A stretch of 64,000 nucleotides of DNA from Atrichornis clamosus (taxonomy: Eukaryota; Chordata; Aves; Passeriformes; Menuridae), in assembly GCA_013400975.1 (NCBI GenBank), contig WBMZ01011823.1, positions 132,809 through 196,808 on the forward strand, read 5' to 3'. Below the pieces are notes generated by a model. The model saw nothing but the letters and a program-made list of their open reading frames with translations, did no database searches and was not told where the DNA came from. The position numbers were made by a program, and so were the translations under genes. Each line of letters begins with the position of its first letter. Position 1 is the stretch's first letter. Positions 45,465-59,300 of the stretch are shown one piece after another.

Positions 45465-46792
45465 TCTGGAAAGGAAGTGTAAATAATTGAGTTTTCAAGA
45501 TAGGGAAGCCATGGAAAAAAATCCAAGACTTCATCACAGAGTATTTTGTTTGCTCATGTAGACGTTGTGAACACACGGATTTTTTTGGACTACAGTTCTT
45601 CCTGCAGTGAATTAATTATTCTGCCTCTAGTTCTGTTTCTTATCAGCCAGGTACACCAGGAAAAGAAAGGAGGATGCCTGAATTTCCCTTCACAGCTACA
45701 AACCTCAGCCTGTTCACAGTCTGAAAAGTTTCTGAAAGCTGCAGATGAAAAATATGAAGCAATATGAACTTAAAAGGAAAGAAAAAAAGAAAAGGAGCAG
45801 GCACAAGTAACTCCTGCAAAGGCACACTGCTTTCTAGACAAAGGGCAGCTGTCAGCTGAATACCTTCCATGAAGAAACCAAATGATCTCTTTTGTAGAAA
45901 ATGACAGTGGAGGATTAAAATGAAAAGTGGCCAAATAATTTACATGAGATGAGAATCCATATGATGGTAAAGAATGTAGATATCCTTGAAGCTGTTTCAT
46001 TTCAATAACACTGAAGCCTAGAAAAATTGCAGATTCAGAGAAACCCTCTTTCTTTCAGGGATAATGTGCTTAGGACAATGATGGAGAGGGAATCCATCTC
46101 AGCCCTGGGCTCTGTAATGGAAGGAGAAGCCTCCCCCCGACTCCTTACCAAGGTGCCCCTCTCTGAATTCCTACAACAGCTGCCAATCTTTTTTTTTTTT
46201 CCTTCTGTTCTCGAGGCTGAGATATCAGATGCATTAAGCAATGCCTCGGTAGTGTTCCTGATAATCCACAGTGGAAGTTTTGTTGCTTCCTATCAGCTTT
46301 GCAGCTGCCAAGGAAGTGTCTGAAACGACAACCACGGAAGGACAGGCAGGGTCAGAGCTTTTCCATAAGCAGTTGGATAAGCAAACAGATAAACGCCCCC
46401 AAAACTGATCAAAAGACCCCAAGTTGGGGAAATGCTCGGTTTATAGCATGACATAAGGGTTAAAGCTTCCAAGTGTGGGAGTGGCTCAACGTGGAGAGGC
46501 TCAAATGTGCTGCAGGGTAACAAATCACGGCAGAGCTGCTGCTGCAGCAGAACCACTCTCAGGTGAGGTCACTCAGGTATGTGGACACAGGGCACCCTCA
46601 CTGCAGGAGAGAAAATTCACCTTGCAATTAATGGGAGGCAAGAATACACAGAACAGCAGATGTGCTGCAAGCTCACTCTCACTTAACTTGGTGTTTGCAT
46701 CCCTGAGTTCCCACTTCCATCCATGTGGGACTTTCACCTGCAAGTAAAACACCCCAGCACTCTTGTTGGGGCTTTAACTTCTCCACTGGAGA

Positions 46793-46943
46793 CCACAGAA
46801 TCACAGAATGGTTTGGGGTGGAAAGACCTTGAAGATCATTTCATTCCCAGTCCCTTGCCCTTGCCATGGCCAGGGACACGAGGGACAATCCCAGGTTGCT
46901 CCAAGCCCCATCCAAGCTGGCCTTGAACACTTCCAGGAATGGG
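46793..46943 (-). mobile_element. CR1 LINE 3' fragment
   Basis: It contains 'cacagaatcacagaatgg', 'tggggtggaaagaccttga', 'ccatggccagggacacg' and 'ttgctccaagccccatcc'. J-like, minus orientation. Confidence 0.92.
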
Positions 46944-49900
46944 AAACTCATCTTCCCCGAAGCTCAGGCAGCAGGCCAGCTTAACACAATTTAATCACGC
47001 ACCAAAAGGGATGATCCCATCCTCTCCGTCGCTGCCTTTCTGCAGGAATGCTTTGTGCCCGGCTGCTTCCCGGGTCCAGCTCCCCACACGTGCCAAGAGC
47101 AGCGGTTGTGCAGCCAAGGGAGGCGGGAGGACACGGCTGAAAAGGCAGCTGGACCAGCTCCTTCCCCAGCAGCTCCCACACATCCTCCTCTACAAGCGGT
47201 GCTGAAAGCAAAGCCAGAGCAACGGGCTCGGCCACCAGCCCAGGGATGGATGGAAGAACAGAACTGCCCATTTGCCCAGCTCCCATCCCTGTGGATGAAC
47301 AGAAGATCGTGCTGTCCCCAGGGATGGAGCTCCCTGCCAAACCCTCTGCTGTCTCAAAATACACGAGGTGAAAGCTGCTCCTTTGTCTCTGATAAGATGC
47401 CTGTAATTTCAGCTCCCTATCTAGTTTCCCTCCTGAGAGTTCCTCTGCTTTCCACTGACAAGGTACAGAAAACACTCAAATGTAGTTACCTATTTATCTC
47501 TCATTAGTAGATTTATCAACCCAGTATCACCCAGCAGCCAGAGGTCACTGTTCCAGTCTTTGTGGCTTTTAACAGAACTATTATTCAGGCTGTCAAATCA
47601 ATGGAAATATTTCTGAAGTTAGTCTGTCATCTGTGCCTGAGATCTTATCTCCACGTGGCATGAGACAAACTGTCAGAGAAGTGACATTCAGAGCATAATC
47701 TCATTGGGAAGTGTAATGACTGCTTTATTTCCCAGGAAATACTGGCCAAGAATATCACTAATGCCATTTTCAGCGAGGTCAGCAGATGACACCACCCATT
47801 TTATCTATTGATATTTCTACAGATTCTGTAGTAACAACTTGGGTGTCAACTAAAGCATTCACCCCACAATATAAAGTCATTTTTATTTTTGACAGCAAAA
47901 TTAAAGCTCAAAGATATCCCCCCTACAGATAAACTCTGATGGAGCTGAGAACTCCTTCCCCCAGGACTGCAAAACATAAACCAGGCAAGGATGGGAAGTG
48001 CAGCTCTCTGGATGCATGGAGATGAACTTCAATTTAGGCATTCCTGCAGCATCAGCTCAACTGGACCTTCCATCCAGCAAAACAAATCTAAGAAAAAATC
48101 CCTAACCCAGAAAAACTACAGATAAACAGGATGGTTACAGCTCTCTGCTGTTTACCCCAACATTTTAGCAACAGATTCCATAAATCAATGGATTTATGGG
48201 ACTGGAGAAATCACTGCAGGACCATAGCTTGACCTCTTCTACAGCACTGACAAGAGGTTTCTCAGCAATTGTGGAATTAAGTGCAGATCTTCTGTCTGAC
48301 TTGCAGAGATATCCAGCCTCAACACACAAAAAATGGGGGTTTATCAAATGCAGAATCTACCATAACTTTACATCACCTTTGGAAACAAACTGTAAAAATC
48401 CTCATTTAAAAAAAGTCCATCTCTTGTTCCCAGCTTGAACTTTCAAGCCCAAGGCATTTCCACACTCTTCCCAGGGACAGCACAGTTTTTCAGCCTCTCA
48501 CCATAAGACATGTTTCATTCTTGGACTTCTTTTCATTGCAAGTGCAAATCCGAAGGAGAGATCTCACCAGCACTAGATCACTTAAAAGCACCAGACAGAG
48601 AAACTGCAATTATTTCACATGCCTGGATGTCTTTGTATATGTAAATTCCAGTGTTATGTCAGTACACATTAAAAAACCCTCAAAAATATAGAGCTGCCTC
48701 TCTATTTTGGTTTTACAAATCACTGTCTCATTTTACTGATGTTTCTTAGCAGGAATCTACTCTGCCATGTAGATTAAAATGCCAAAAACACACCTTGCAC
48801 TGGAGTGGGTAAAGCTGTATGACCTTCAAAGCTAACAGAACAATGAGGTTTCCATTTTTTAAACATGACTTTCTCAGTATTTTGACAGCGGTCTCGAGGA
48901 CCACAATCCTATCAAGCTATTAATATTATCCTAAAATTTGTTTAGAAACAGAATTAATTGATAATAGCTCTGAAAGCCTTGTACTTGCAAAAGATAATCT
49001 GTGCTTCGTAATCTCTAGCACCCTACTGTCGAGATAATTAACAATTAAAAAAAGAATAGTTAAGACATCCGAGGTGGCGATTTACTCTTCCTTGTAATTG
49101 GATTTGGTGATAAGAGTATTTTTGAAATTACACAACAGGCCTCTTCTGAATGGAAAGATTTAGAGTTTGCAGCAGTTTGAAACACAGGTGCCTCCTGCTT
49201 AAGGCACCTTGAAGACACTGGCAGCAGACAACAGCTAAAATTTTAAATATCCTTAAACTTAATGGCATCACAGACTCCCAAAGTCAACAGAATTCACTAA
49301 ATTGTTCATAAAATAAAAGGAAAAGCTGCAATTTTTTTAAGACAGCAAGTAACCGACACATCAAGACTTGATGAAGTGAGAATTGTTCTGCAGTATTTCA
49401 GCAAGCGGTCGGTGTGAGCAAACAGCACCTTCAAAGCTCTTCCTAACAAGGCATCTAAGCATGAATAATAGGATCTCTTGTTCTCTTCTATTTCCTTGAA
49501 ATATTTAAATCGAGGCCTACACACTGCCAGAGATATTTATGTGCATTAAATCCGCTGGACTTCACGAGTGATAAACAAGACCTTTATGAAAACAACTGTG
49601 AAACAAACATCTCATCTTCATTTTTTCACTTTGTGCAGGGGAAGAGTTATTTTAATTGCATCTTTTGGATTATCTGGTTCTCGCAAGCAAAGCTAAGGCA
49701 GGGTCAGCCCATGGGTGAAACATCTCCAGGATGGGATGGGGCCCTGCAGGAATCAGCCCTGGCCCACCCACTGGGAAGGGCTGTTTTGCTGTTGGTGACC
49801 CCCCATTCCAAGGAGACAAGCTCAGATCAACACTCTGGGTATTAGAGACACCACTCACCAGACAACACAGGATTCCAAGGCTTTATATGGCAACATAAAT

Positions 49901-51369
49901 CAATCGCAAAACTTGGATTTTGCATTACTCTAAGCTTTCTCTGCTCTCTGGAAGAAAATATTCCACTCAGCAGAGCCAGAGCTCAGTTTTCACCTCATCT
50001 GCTTGGGTATTTCTAGAACAGCCAATTCTTGCCTCTAAATTGTGCTTTAGTGGGAAGTTCAGCCCTGGATCACAGAAGATGTGTGTAAATAATGTCAGTG
50101 TGAGCACCAAGGCCCCTCAGGTTGTTCTCACTTTAGCAACAGTAAGGTTATACTTCTTCTGGCTGGAAATACTGAGGCCTCTCTTTGTCCCAAGCCTCCA
50201 GGAAAGGAAAAAAATACCAGTCACAAGCTTTGGGATTAAGCCTGGTATAAACTGACAGCTTCCAACATCACCACTAGTGTTTTCTCTCAAAAATCCAGAA
50301 GTTTTTGTTTTCAATTTTCAGTCTTAGACCAGACTCGGTTCAGCTCAGCAGAGCCCCCATTGCTGCTGCATTTTCAGAAAACAAAAACTGATTAAACTAA
50401 ATGAAAGGATCCTACAGGATCCCAAAGACAAGGCCAAGTCCTGTAGGATATCCAGCACCTAAAGTCAAGAGGCTCTGGATGAAATCTGATTTTGGGGTCA
50501 TTACATATATTTATCCTAATGCCTGGTACACCTCCAAGATCTGGCCAGAACTGTTATCCCATTAAATGCTGTACAGATAGGTAGCAGGAAAAGGTATTTT
50601 ATTTTTTAATCAATCTATTATCTGACTTGCAACCTAAATACAATGCAACAGGTGAATAAAAGCAAAGAAGAATGGGAAAGAATGAATGAACCCAGCAAAG
50701 TCAACTAATCAAACTACTACAGTGCCAGGATCAACTTCAGGAAGTTCTTTGTCGACAACATAGCAAAGGAGATTTAAGGGAAGTTTTAAGCCATCAGGTA
50801 GCTTTGGGATCCTTAAAGAATATTCCTCAAGTCTGTCAGCAGCAATGTCTTTTTATTTATTTGCTGAAGATTGTTTAATGACCATTCACCATCCATAGGG
50901 AGAGGAAATAGCTGAGTTTACTAACCAACTCTTTACTTTTTTTTTTTTTTCTTTGCCTACAGATTGTGAATAGTTATCTTGGAAATAATAAGCTCCAAAG
51001 ACTCAAAAGATTATTTCATTTACCAATATCCATCATATTTTGTATTTCAAGAGCATTTTCTACACCCGGACCATCAACTCCTTTAAAAGTATTCTGAAAT
51101 TGGCTTCTTTAATCTTATTCTTTAATATTATTAGATGAATTTACAGGTAGAAGAACAGCCAAGTTAAGAGATACTAAGTTAAGAAACCAACTGAAGAGCT
51201 GTGAAATCAATTACTTACTCCTTACTCCAAGATTTGTGCTCCCTATCCTGAGCCATGGATTTTGCCATGTGCTTCCTCTTAAATGTCATTGTCACCCTTG
51301 CTCAGATCAGCCAAGTTTCCTGAGAAGAATCCTTTTAGGAGGCATAAACAGTTCTGGTAATAATGCTCC

Positions 51370-52010
51370 AAAAACAACTGAGGAATTGTTGACTGTATGT
51401 CCTATGTCTAGAAAAACTAATTATTCTTATCATTTTTGGACTTGAATAAAGTATTTGATGAAGTGACAAATGGGAAATAATTCATAATTTTGGAAAAGAC
51501 AAAGATTAGTAAAATTATGATACAGGGTAGAAAGGAAACATATAACTAAGAAGGGGCTGAAAAATTAAACTAATGGCTTGAAAGACAACAATCAGTGATA
51601 TTCCTCAAGTATCATCTTTGAAATATCTTAAGAACAAAAACAATTAATGATCTTGACACAAAAGCTGTGCATGGTGATGAATCTGCTGAGGACAAAGTCA
51701 GAAGCCACATCAATACCGAAGTACCATAAAAAGTAATAGAAAATCCTAAGGGCAAGAACTAAAAAGAAATTTAACTGTGCAGCATTCAAGGTCACCCACT
51801 TTGGGAACAACAACTTCACAGGCACAAAAAGATCATCAGCTGGAAAGATCAGTTTTTGTTAAGTCACTGTGACCAAAAGCTACAATGCAACAAAAGCACC
51901 AAAAAGGCAAAGTCTGACATAGCTGAGGATGCTGCTATTTCCAATCCAGAAAGAAAAGCATTATAAAATGCTTGTCTTCTATGCAGTTGACAGAATTTCT
52001 CACAAACAGC
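51370..52010 (+). mobile_element. Degenerate old CR1 body (ORF2 3' region)
   Basis: Without a 3' tip, this stretch still shows CR1-internal phrases in order: 'ttgatgaagtgacaaatggg'-like, 'ctgtgcagcattcaaggtc', 'cacccactttgggaacaac', 'gatcatcagctggaaag' and 'aaaagcaccaaaaaggcaaa'. It has many stops and indels. Similar remnants ('ggtccagagaagagtgac') continue near 53550-53640, so the element may be broken into several pieces. Confidence 0.55.
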
Positions 52011-54314
52011 AAAATATTCAAAACAAATTAAAAATAATGTGTTCCAAAGGAATATCAAACAAATAAGAAAGGTCAGTTGTGCTCTCCTGGATCACCAAAA
52101 AAAAAAAACCAAAAAACCACCAAACCCAAAAAAAGAATAAAAAAGAGCCTAGGATGAGGTAGTGACTTTTGTGGCTAAAGCCCATATGGTTCTCTGATAG
52201 AACATTCTTTTTAGTCTGTTTAAAGTGCTCCACAGTCTGACCAAGAGCCCATAAATACATGATGCAACATACTTAAGAGTTTTACTTTGGAATTTTCCTC
52301 CCTCACTTCTCCTTGTAATTACTCTGTTTATTACTTGTATAAAGACCTCACATCTGTTACTCGACGGCAGAGAATTTCCTCTCGCTGAGGTAGGTTTGGA
52401 CTCTGTTCAGAGCTGAGCTGCAGTGAGAGTCAGCAGGAACACTCTGCACAGTTCTGGAAACCAGAAATGGGAAAATCCAACCGCACTTTGGGCTGGGTGG
52501 TGCTCCCGTATCCTCCTTGTTGACACGAGGAGCAAAGCTTTGGCTGCAGCAAAGCCAGAGGTGACAAGGTGCCAACCTGGTTCTGAATGCCTTCCAAGTG
52601 CTTTCCAGATCACTCAGGAAGTTGATTCTGTAATTCACTTAAGTGGGTTTATTCCAGGGGTAACGTAACACGCAGGTCGGGTGAATCCCGCTCTGAGGGA
52701 TGACTTTTCCCTCAGCTGAACTTGGATCTGTTCTGGACAGCCCAGTGAGTATAAAGAGACACACAAAATGCAGCCTGAACGTGCCAGGGGCCACTTCACA
52801 CAGTTTGTGTGACTTTGTCATGGCTTCCCCTGCCTCCTGAATCCATGTTAAAAGAGCTGAGAAAATAACAATGCAGGGATTAATACAAGCTTTTTGTTTC
52901 TAATTCCTTCTGTGTCCTTTAAACAGGACAGTCACAGGAAGAACAACACTATGAAGGACTGAAGCAAGTCAAGAAAGCTCAGAGAGAGGAATCACAGCAT
53001 CAGACTTGTATTTTCACACTGTCCTTACAGCAAGCAGCATCTAGAGGTCTCAACATGATTGCAAAGAGCAATAGGTTCTGTGTATGAACTGAGCACAAGC
53101 CCCTAACTCACACAAGTTGTGCCCTAAAATGACTGGCACTAAAAGTTACATTAAATAAAGTTCTGCAAGGTGAATTATTTATATAGAAATAAAGCAGATA
53201 TTTTTGAAATTCACAGCAATTCACTCCCGTGATTGAACTTCATTTGTTATCTCTGCACTAAGCAAAGCAGTGCACATGGAAAAGATCAAATTCCAACTCC
53301 TCACATGCATGACTGAGTCTAAATCAGTTGTAATTCTTCAGGAAAGACTATTAAAAAAAAGATACTCTCAATCAATACACAAAAGTGATCAGCAAAAACA
53401 GATGTTAGGCTGGAGGTCAGAAGAACAACAGGGCTCAGATTCAGCTGCTTGTGTAAGCTGGAATATTCACCCTGGAAAAATGGTAATCAGCTCTGCTCAG
53501 GTCCCAACTCACCTGCCCCAGGTCACTAAAAATTGAATGTAGGAAGAGAAAAGGTCCAGAGAAGAGTGACAATTAATATCATTAGAGGCAAGGGAAGCCT
53601 TGGTGTCTGAGAAGAGATAAGAGAGTGACTGTTATGTTCAGAGAGGAGATAAATGAACAGCACATTTGATAGCAGCACATACGGAGAATGATCCTGGGTA
53701 AATGCAATGTTCTGTCTTCTTCTTCCTCAAGATATTCAAGCCAAAGGGACCTTCGACTTTTTAAACACATTTTAGCATATAAAATGAAACTAGGTATAAT
53801 TAGTTCTCCGGAAGTACCCTGAAGACCTTAGCAGGATTTAGAAGGAATTACATATTTATGTGAATAATAAGAATGCCCAGAGCTGCAATAGCAGGATTAA
53901 AAACACAAGGTAGGAGATAAGAGCTTTTGTCCACAGCCACATGGCTGCTGGCCAGGTGTGAACTAGTCACAGGCTGGAGAGGATAGGTAGGAAGAATGAC
54001 AGACACCACCATCATCCTCACCACCCGGGATGAGATCCTGCTTCTCACCTTCATGAGCAGGGGGACAGGGTACTGAGTATCTCAGCTGGTGCTGGAGAAA
54101 TGCAGGAGAGTATCTGGACCAGAGAAGAATTCCCATTCCTAAATGTGGGTTTACAGCACCAGCCAGTGCTGTTCCAGGTCAGAATGACAAAGTGGCTTTT
54201 TGTAAATGTTGATTTCAGTTATTTTGACCTTGGCAGATAAAGGAATTTTATCTGAAGTCTGCTGCAAGGAGCTGCCCCTCCCACAGATCATCTTTTTATT
54301 ATTTTTAAAAGAAA

Positions 54315-54330
54315 GAGAGAGAGAGAGAGA
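54315..54330. repeat. (GA)8 microsatellite
   Basis: This is a short perfect GA tract preceded by 'aaaagaaa'. Confidence 0.85.
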
Positions 54331-55881
54331 ACACAAAGATACAAAAGGCACCTGAGCTTTCTAAAAAAGCAAAATAACTCATGAGGTGCTGGATCCTTGA
54401 AGAAACCAGAGTCTGGCAAGACTTTGGACAGACATCCTTGCATTATATTCTACTGCCTGCAATCTGCCAAACAACTGGGATTTGCTTACAGCTGATTAGA
54501 ATAGGAAGCTTGTATATTATGCATGTCTGAGAGGGAACAGAGCTTGATCTAATGCAAAATAAGGCAGATCCTGTGTGCCAAGCAGAAAATGGCTGCTCTT
54601 GCATTTTATGAAGACATAGAGCAATGACCCTGAGCCAAACCACTTGAACCCTCAGACAACAAGATGATCTTGCCTGAGTCTGAGTGGTAAAGTGAACTTT
54701 GCTGGATGCCTTTGTGAAGTGCCTTCGCTCAGATCTCGAAGTATTTCAGGAGTATAAACAGCAAAGATCCTAAAAAAAACCCACTCCCTGCGTCTCAAAG
54801 GACTTAATGAAGTTGAACCTCCCACTGGAAGTTGCTGACTAACAAACACCTTATGACAGAATTGAAAGAGCTGGAAAAAATATAAAGAAAATCACCTGAT
54901 GTTTCTCTCTGCATTAAGATCAAGTATCTCAGAACCATCCTGACAGATTTCAGCTAATTTGCTACTGAGAAATGTTCTGCAGTTCCTGTAGACAACCTGC
55001 TCAGTGCTGTGCCATTCCTGAAGTTAGGAAGTTTTTCCTAATGCCAATATTCCATGGTAGCCCAGGAGTAAGAGGCTTTTGGCACCTCACTCACCTTCCC
55101 CGTGGCTTGGCGCATCTCCCAGGTTGGTAGTGGATATTTTACAGTGGAGAACAGCGAGTCACCAAAAGGTTCAAGGACACCTGAGGGTCACAGGGACAGC
55201 CGAGCGTAAGTCCCAGCACTCCTCACCTCCCAGCAAACCCAGGGAAGACAAGCAGCATTCCTCAGCCAACCCATGGACATCGTGACACTGATGAGAGCTG
55301 CTGTTCTGTTTCTAACAATGTACCAGCCTAATGGAAGAGGCCGAAGGACATTACTTCCTGCTCTGTTGTCAGCTCGGAAAGGGAGAAACGCAATGAATCC
55401 CAAACTTAAATCTCCTCCAAAGCCTTGCACAGGAAACTTAGATCCCCTATGGGGCCAGTATTAAGGTTCTGCTGGAAGACATAACTAAGAGTAATGGGAT
55501 GAAATTAACTAAGAAAATTTCCTAACTGGATTTCAGGAGCTAATAGAGCTCTCGTTTTCCCCAGGGAAGCCGTGGAAGCCCCGGCGCTCGGGAGAGCTGC
55601 AGTAAAAGCGCTTTCACAGTCGGAAGGATTTCTAATAAGGCACGTCAGGCCTGATCTCACTCAGGGCCAGAACCCAGCCCAGGGCTCCGCCGGCACCGCC
55701 TCGGGATCAGGGTGGGATGTGCCTCTTCCAGGAGGGGAAACGGGGCTGAACCTTCCAGCACCACGATGGGAGCTCAACAGTGACTGGTCTTGGCATGGAG
55801 ATGACCTTCCTCAACTTGGGCCCACTTTGAAGGGCAAACAAAAACACAACAAATCAGAGTTTGGCGGTGATGGCACAGTAA

Positions 55882-56300
55882 TCATGAAATTATGGAATGG
55901 TTTGGGGAGGAAGGGAACTTAAAGATCATCTCGTTCCAATCCTGACACCTTCCACTATCCCAGGTTGCTCCAAGCCCCATCCAGCCTGGCCTGAAACATT
56001 TCCAGGGCTGGGGCAGCCACAGCTTCTCTGGGAAACCTGGGCCAGGGCCTCACCACCCTCACAGGGAAGAATTTCTTCCCCATATTCCATCTAACCCTGC
56101 TCTCTGGCAGTAGGAAGCCATTCCCCCTTGTCCTGTCCCTGCAGGCCGTGTCCCAAGTCCCTCTCCATGCTCATGGAGCCCCTTTAGGCACTGGAAGTGG
56201 CTCTAAGGTCTCCCTGGATCCTTCTTTTCTCCGGGCTGAACATCTCCAGCTCTCTCAGAGGAGAGGTGCTCCATCCCTCTAATCCTCATAGCAGTAATGC
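55882..56300 (-). mobile_element. CR1 LINE 3' fragment (long)
   Basis: It begins 'tcatgaaattatggaatgg' and contains 'gttgctccaagccccatcc', 'ccagggcctcaccaccctc', 'gaagccattcccccttgtcc', 'gagcccctttaggcactgg', 'ttcttttctccgggctgaac' and 'gctctctcagaggagaggtg'. At about 420 bases it is among the longest copies here. Confidence 0.94.
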
Positions 56301-59300
56301 ATTCCTGTTCCTTGGAAAAATCTAAGGACCCTTCTTCCACGATGCTGGCACAACTGTCAGTACAACCATGCCTATAACGAAACCAGGAACTCATCCAACT
56401 CAAACCAAACAAAATCAGAACAAATCCCAGCAGATCAAAAAACCACCAAGAAAAATCTGTACATCTTTTTGTTAAACTTCCCCTTCCTCGTGCTCCCAGC
56501 TGCACATTCCTGTCCTTTGCCCCAGGACAGTTCTGGCACCCCTCAGTGCACAGCAAGCTAAACCAATTCAGGAAAACGCAGGGGGAAATAAAAAGGATTT
56601 ATTTTTCCTGAACCAGCCTGAATTGGCTGCTGTCTCCATCAGACAAGAAACGTCTCTGGCACAGTGCAAGGTGGCAGGAGCAGGGAAACTGAGGAGGAGG
56701 AATTGAGAAGGGTGGCGAGGCAGGATAACACCTAAGGATGAGATGGTGACAAACTGTTAATTCAGCTCAGCTACAGCATGAAACTATACCCCTCTATCTT
56801 GGGAAATCTAAACCCATTTCTCTTATGAATAAAGCCAAGGGAAACACCTGACTCTTGCCACCTATGAAATGGGGATGATGGGTATCTATATCATCTTAGT
56901 TTTATTTAATCTAAATATACCTTTGCGAAAAGAGCTTCAGAAACACAGACAAGTGTTAAACTAAAAAACCAGACCCATAAAATCAAACCAAATAACCCTC
57001 AACCAGAAAGCAAAGTCCCTGCTCCCTAGACAAACTGAAATATATTCAACTGATGAATTATTCATTTTTGTTTAGGGCAGAATTTACAGTTATTTTAATT
57101 TAATCTTTGGATAAAGCATATACTTAAAAAACAACACTCAACTCCCCCTCCGCAGTCTTTAATGGCACTCAACAAAAGTGCCTTAAAACCGGTGTAAAGT
57201 CACGGATTCTGCTGCCAATCTTAGTTATTTTTTTGCCTGAAAAAGAAGATAAACCTCAACTCCAACATATGATTAGAGAAAAAGCATAAATCACTTGGGT
57301 AAAAAATAATAATAAAAAAAATAGACTGACAAGACAACATAGCTTCATTAAAAAAGAGAAAGCCCTAAGGGAATTTTCATTTTCATAGTTCTAATGAGAG
57401 GGGTTGAAAAGAAGAAGCAAAGCAGAGAAAAGAGAAAAAAAAAAAACATTATCTGTGGGACAAGACGTAACAAAAAAAGAATATGAAAGTGAACCAGAAA
57501 CAGGCTTTCAAGTTTAACCTCGGGTTTGCACAGAAAGGACTCTTGCAGTCTTAGCTCTGCTCCCAAAGGAGGGCAAAGCCACACAACAACATCGACACAC
57601 TCAAAACTCAGCATATTCCATGAGCAGGAGGCTCCAGAAGAGAACAGGTCAAGGTTGGCATCAGTAGCACTGCAGTTGTCTGAACCACACCTAGTCTGCA
57701 GTTAAATATAGAACTTTACTTTCTGGAACTACTGCTCCTCTTAATCTTCAGAGCATAAATATTCAGAGAGATATCTAAAAAAAAAATAAAAATAAAGGGA
57801 TAAAGAGACCTAAATCTATTGTCCAAAAATCTAAGACCAGGGATTAAGAAACTACCCTGGGAGGATTCCAAAAAAGCAGTAAAGACTGGGAATTGAATTA
57901 GAGAAACCACAAGCTGCATCCTGGAAATCCAGTATAAACCAATTAGTTTCTTTAATACACATACCCTGTATTCAGACCCTTAGGTACATCAGACATTTCA
58001 GTATATGGCCCTAGCTGATCTTCCTTCTATCAGGTTGGCACTAATATAATGATTAATTGCACTGGAATTTTTGTTGATTTAAGTCTTTTAAAAAAGGAGA
58101 AACTACTCCTTCAACCCTCATCCTTCTCAGTCCAATCATGGACCAAATCCTGACCTGTGCTGGGTATTTTTCAGTAGGAGAGCCTCCTCCTAGAAGAAAA
58201 TCCCTCTAATTTTTGCAATTGCATTCAGATTCTTCCCTTGAAGTGCTCTCAGCTGGTCTGACACATCGACTTTGAGCAACTGCAATTCTTACCAACTGAA
58301 TCCAAGACAAAAGCAGGGGGCACAGTTAACTGAGAGAGCAGGTCAGCACCCTCATCCTCACCCAAAAGATGTTCATACAGCATCACAGCAACGTTTCAGA
58401 GAGAAGGAGCAGTTTTGCATTACCTACACGAGAGGTCCACTAAGGTCTGGATTCAACCCTCTTATCTTCAGGCATTAAACTAAACCACCAAAGTTAGTTC
58501 TAATTGCAGAAGGCAGCCAGAGAGGAAGGTGCACACAGCCCTCGTCTGAGTGCATTAGTGGGATGGAATTGTCTCCTGGCTCTCCGTTTCTCCTTGATGG
58601 ATAGGTATCAGCCCAAATGAACCAGCACTTTGCTGAGGTTCCCAGAGCAGCAGCTCAAAACCAGGTGCCTAAATCCCTGTGTGCGCCAACATCGGAGCAA
58701 GGGGCTGCAGGACATACAAACACAATGCACCAAAACTGGCATTTCATTAGGGAAAACAGGCCACTAAACTAAGAGGCCTCCACTCAGAGTCAAAACTTAA
58801 AACTGCAGAGGAAAATGCAAATTACCAGGCAGATGGCAACAGCCCACAGGCAATGCCAAACAGCATTTTAGTGGCCAAATGCTTATTCCTGACCCTGTGG
58901 CATCGAGGGAACCTGATCTGCCTGGGCCAGAGAGCCAGGAGTCTGGTTACCTTCATCCTGCTGCTGTTCTGAGTCATCTGATGGACCAGCCTGGAAGACT
59001 CCAGTGACGTGTAAGTGAAATTAGTTACTTTCTTCCTAGGGCTCCCAGAAGAGCCTTTTTTCTCCCACTCTTTCAAAACTTGTCACATAAAACAGCTTAT
59101 CCATACAGCTCAACTAGGCCTATTAAGCACAACAGTTAAACACCCATATTCCCAGCTTGCTTTATGGTGTAGTTTTATTGTCATACAACACTTTTACTGT
59201 GTTCTTGCCTCGAGTAAAACTCCTCAGCTTTGCTTCCCAGTACCGCACACAAGGCTGTGGAACCCAGCATTCACAGTGGCCTAGCCAAGGGCTTGAAAAA

